A stretch of DNA of 64,000 nt from Chamaecrista fasciculata (Eukaryota; Streptophyta; Magnoliopsida; Fabales; Fabaceae), in assembly GCA_003254925.1 (NCBI GenBank), contig QANZ01052318.1, positions 40,883 through 104,882 of the forward strand. The letters are read 5' to 3'. The position numbers were made by a program, and so were the translations under genes. Position 1 is the first letter of the stretch. The number at the start of each line of letters is the position of its first letter. Positions 63,236 through 64,000 of this stretch are shown here, piece by piece. The notes under the pieces were generated by a model. The model saw only the letters and a list, made by a program, of their open reading frames with translations. It did no database searches and had not been told where the DNA came from.

Positions 63236-63620
63236 GGTGAAGAAGGGGACCAGATATGAATCTGGAACGATCTGAACAAGGTTATCGTCGGATCAATCCG
63301 CAAATTAAAGAGGAGGGAAGCTGAGAAGTGTGAGGGAGAGACATAGAGTGTGGAAGTAGAAGAATCGGCGGGAAATTAGGGTTTTAACGAAGGTGGATCG
63401 TCGAAAAGTGAAGAAGACGCCGGGAAGGAACCGTTACGTGAATCGGAGAAGAGTGATGTAAGAAGAACGTGTTTAGTTCTTGTTATTGTATATAGGTCTC
63501 GGTATTTGGAAGCTGAATACGTGGGATGATGAATGAACTTGAATGCCACTCCAGGACTTTGAACCGACAAAAAAGACAATTGATTACAAGAAATAAAAAA
63601 TAAAATGACAAAACAAGCCA
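63236..63620 (-). promoter_or_regulatory. VPS13M 5' leader and proximal promoter
   Basis: Minus-strand sequence is pyrimidine-rich with AAACCCTAATTTCCCGCC at about 63370-63390, typical of plant 5' leaders. I cannot place the TATA box or start site with confidence. Confidence 0.5.
63282..63344 (-). other. Upstream ORF of 20 codons in VPS13M leader
   Basis: ATG at 63342-63344, TAA at 63282-63284; the peptide is MSLPHTSQLPSSLICGLIRR. It ends 46 bases before the main ATG and is in a different frame. If the leader is transcribed as supposed, ribosomes would meet it first. Whether it is conserved is unknown. Confidence 0.5.
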
Positions 63621-63896
63621 CGTTGCTTTAACTTTTAGCAGATTGTATTGTATTTGTTGCTTGCCCCAAAAAATATATATGTAATTAAAATTAAAAAGCC
63701 TTTAACTCTTGGTTAATATTCCATCCCTCACCTTTATTTATTTCAAAACACTAAATACTAAATACTAAATTCTATTTGTTGTTTTTTTTTGGATTAAGAA
63801 ATTCTATTTGTTGTTTGTGTCCAGGAATTTCTATTTAAAGTTTGTTTTTTCTTTTATTTTATCATTAGTATTAAAATATATATATATATCTTATTA
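63621..63896. other. Upstream intergenic DNA, no gene seen
   Basis: AT-rich, with the direct repeat AAATTCTATTTGTTGTTT at about 63766-63810. No ORF or RNA gene is seen. Confidence 0.5.
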
Positions 63897-64000
63897 TCTT
63901 ATATTATATGGCTCTACCCCTTCCTGGTGGTCCATGTTTTAAAACTATAGTCTATAAAATTAAAATGTATAATATATATTATTTATTTTTTATAAAAAAA
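63897..64000 (+). mobile_element. Helitron 5' end, second copy, cut by window edge
   Basis: A|TCTTATATTATATGGCTC and the following 80 bases match 13705-13785, including ACCCCTT, GTCCATGT and AAAACTATAGTCT. The 3' hairpin would lie outside the window. Confidence 0.75.

Noticed and set aside
63376-63621. 81-codon minus ORF upstream of VPS13M
   Set aside because: Covers the probable leader and promoter. No domain; the shorter uORF at 63282-63344 is the better candidate.

Overview
The window is plant nuclear DNA, most likely from a eudicot. It is AT-rich and has intron-dense genes, L1-type LINEs, Copia LTR remnants, a Helitron, hairpin MITEs and degenerate TTTAGGG (plant telomere-type) repeats. 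I cannot name the species. Bases 5802, 14523 and 58785 are N.

Layout. (1) 1-4624, minus strand: the 5' eight coding exons of a long-chain base 1-phosphate phosphatase (LPP-delta / SPP type). The 3' end lies beyond the left edge. (2) 4625-19009: a nest of mobile elements. It holds a 6.1-kb L1-type LINE (5836-11976, minus) with a perfect 14-bp target-site duplication, a CCGG-rich repeat with a tRNA-like core, a complete 181-bp non-autonomous Helitron, an RNase H fragment of another LINE, GAT and telomere-like repeats, and several terminal-inverted-repeat elements. (3) 19010-63235, minus strand: a complete 63-exon gene for a giant VPS13 bridge-type lipid-transfer protein of the plant M class. 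I built the exons by hand from protein similarity and GT/AG borders. All phases join, giving 12,783 nt and 4,260 residues. (4) 63236-64000: its leader, with a 20-codon upstream ORF, then the promoter side and the left end of a second Helitron copy cut by the window edge.

Both host genes act on lipids. The phosphatase removes phosphate from sphingoid-base phosphates in the ER. The VPS13 protein is expected to move lipids between membranes at contact sites. They are divergent, both transcribed leftward, and separated by about 14 kb of mobile DNA, so I infer no operon-like link.

The VPS13 introns hold many insertions: a Copia solo LTR, a gag-PPT-LTR Copia relic, at least five 5'-truncated LINE tails in both orientations, a 433-bp almost perfect hairpin MITE, and a three-copy 290-bp tandem repeat. 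None breaks a coding exon. I see no new multi-gene system here. The most unusual items are the hairpin MITE, the mini-Helitron family, the LINE with its combination of defects, and the intact giant VPS13 gene.
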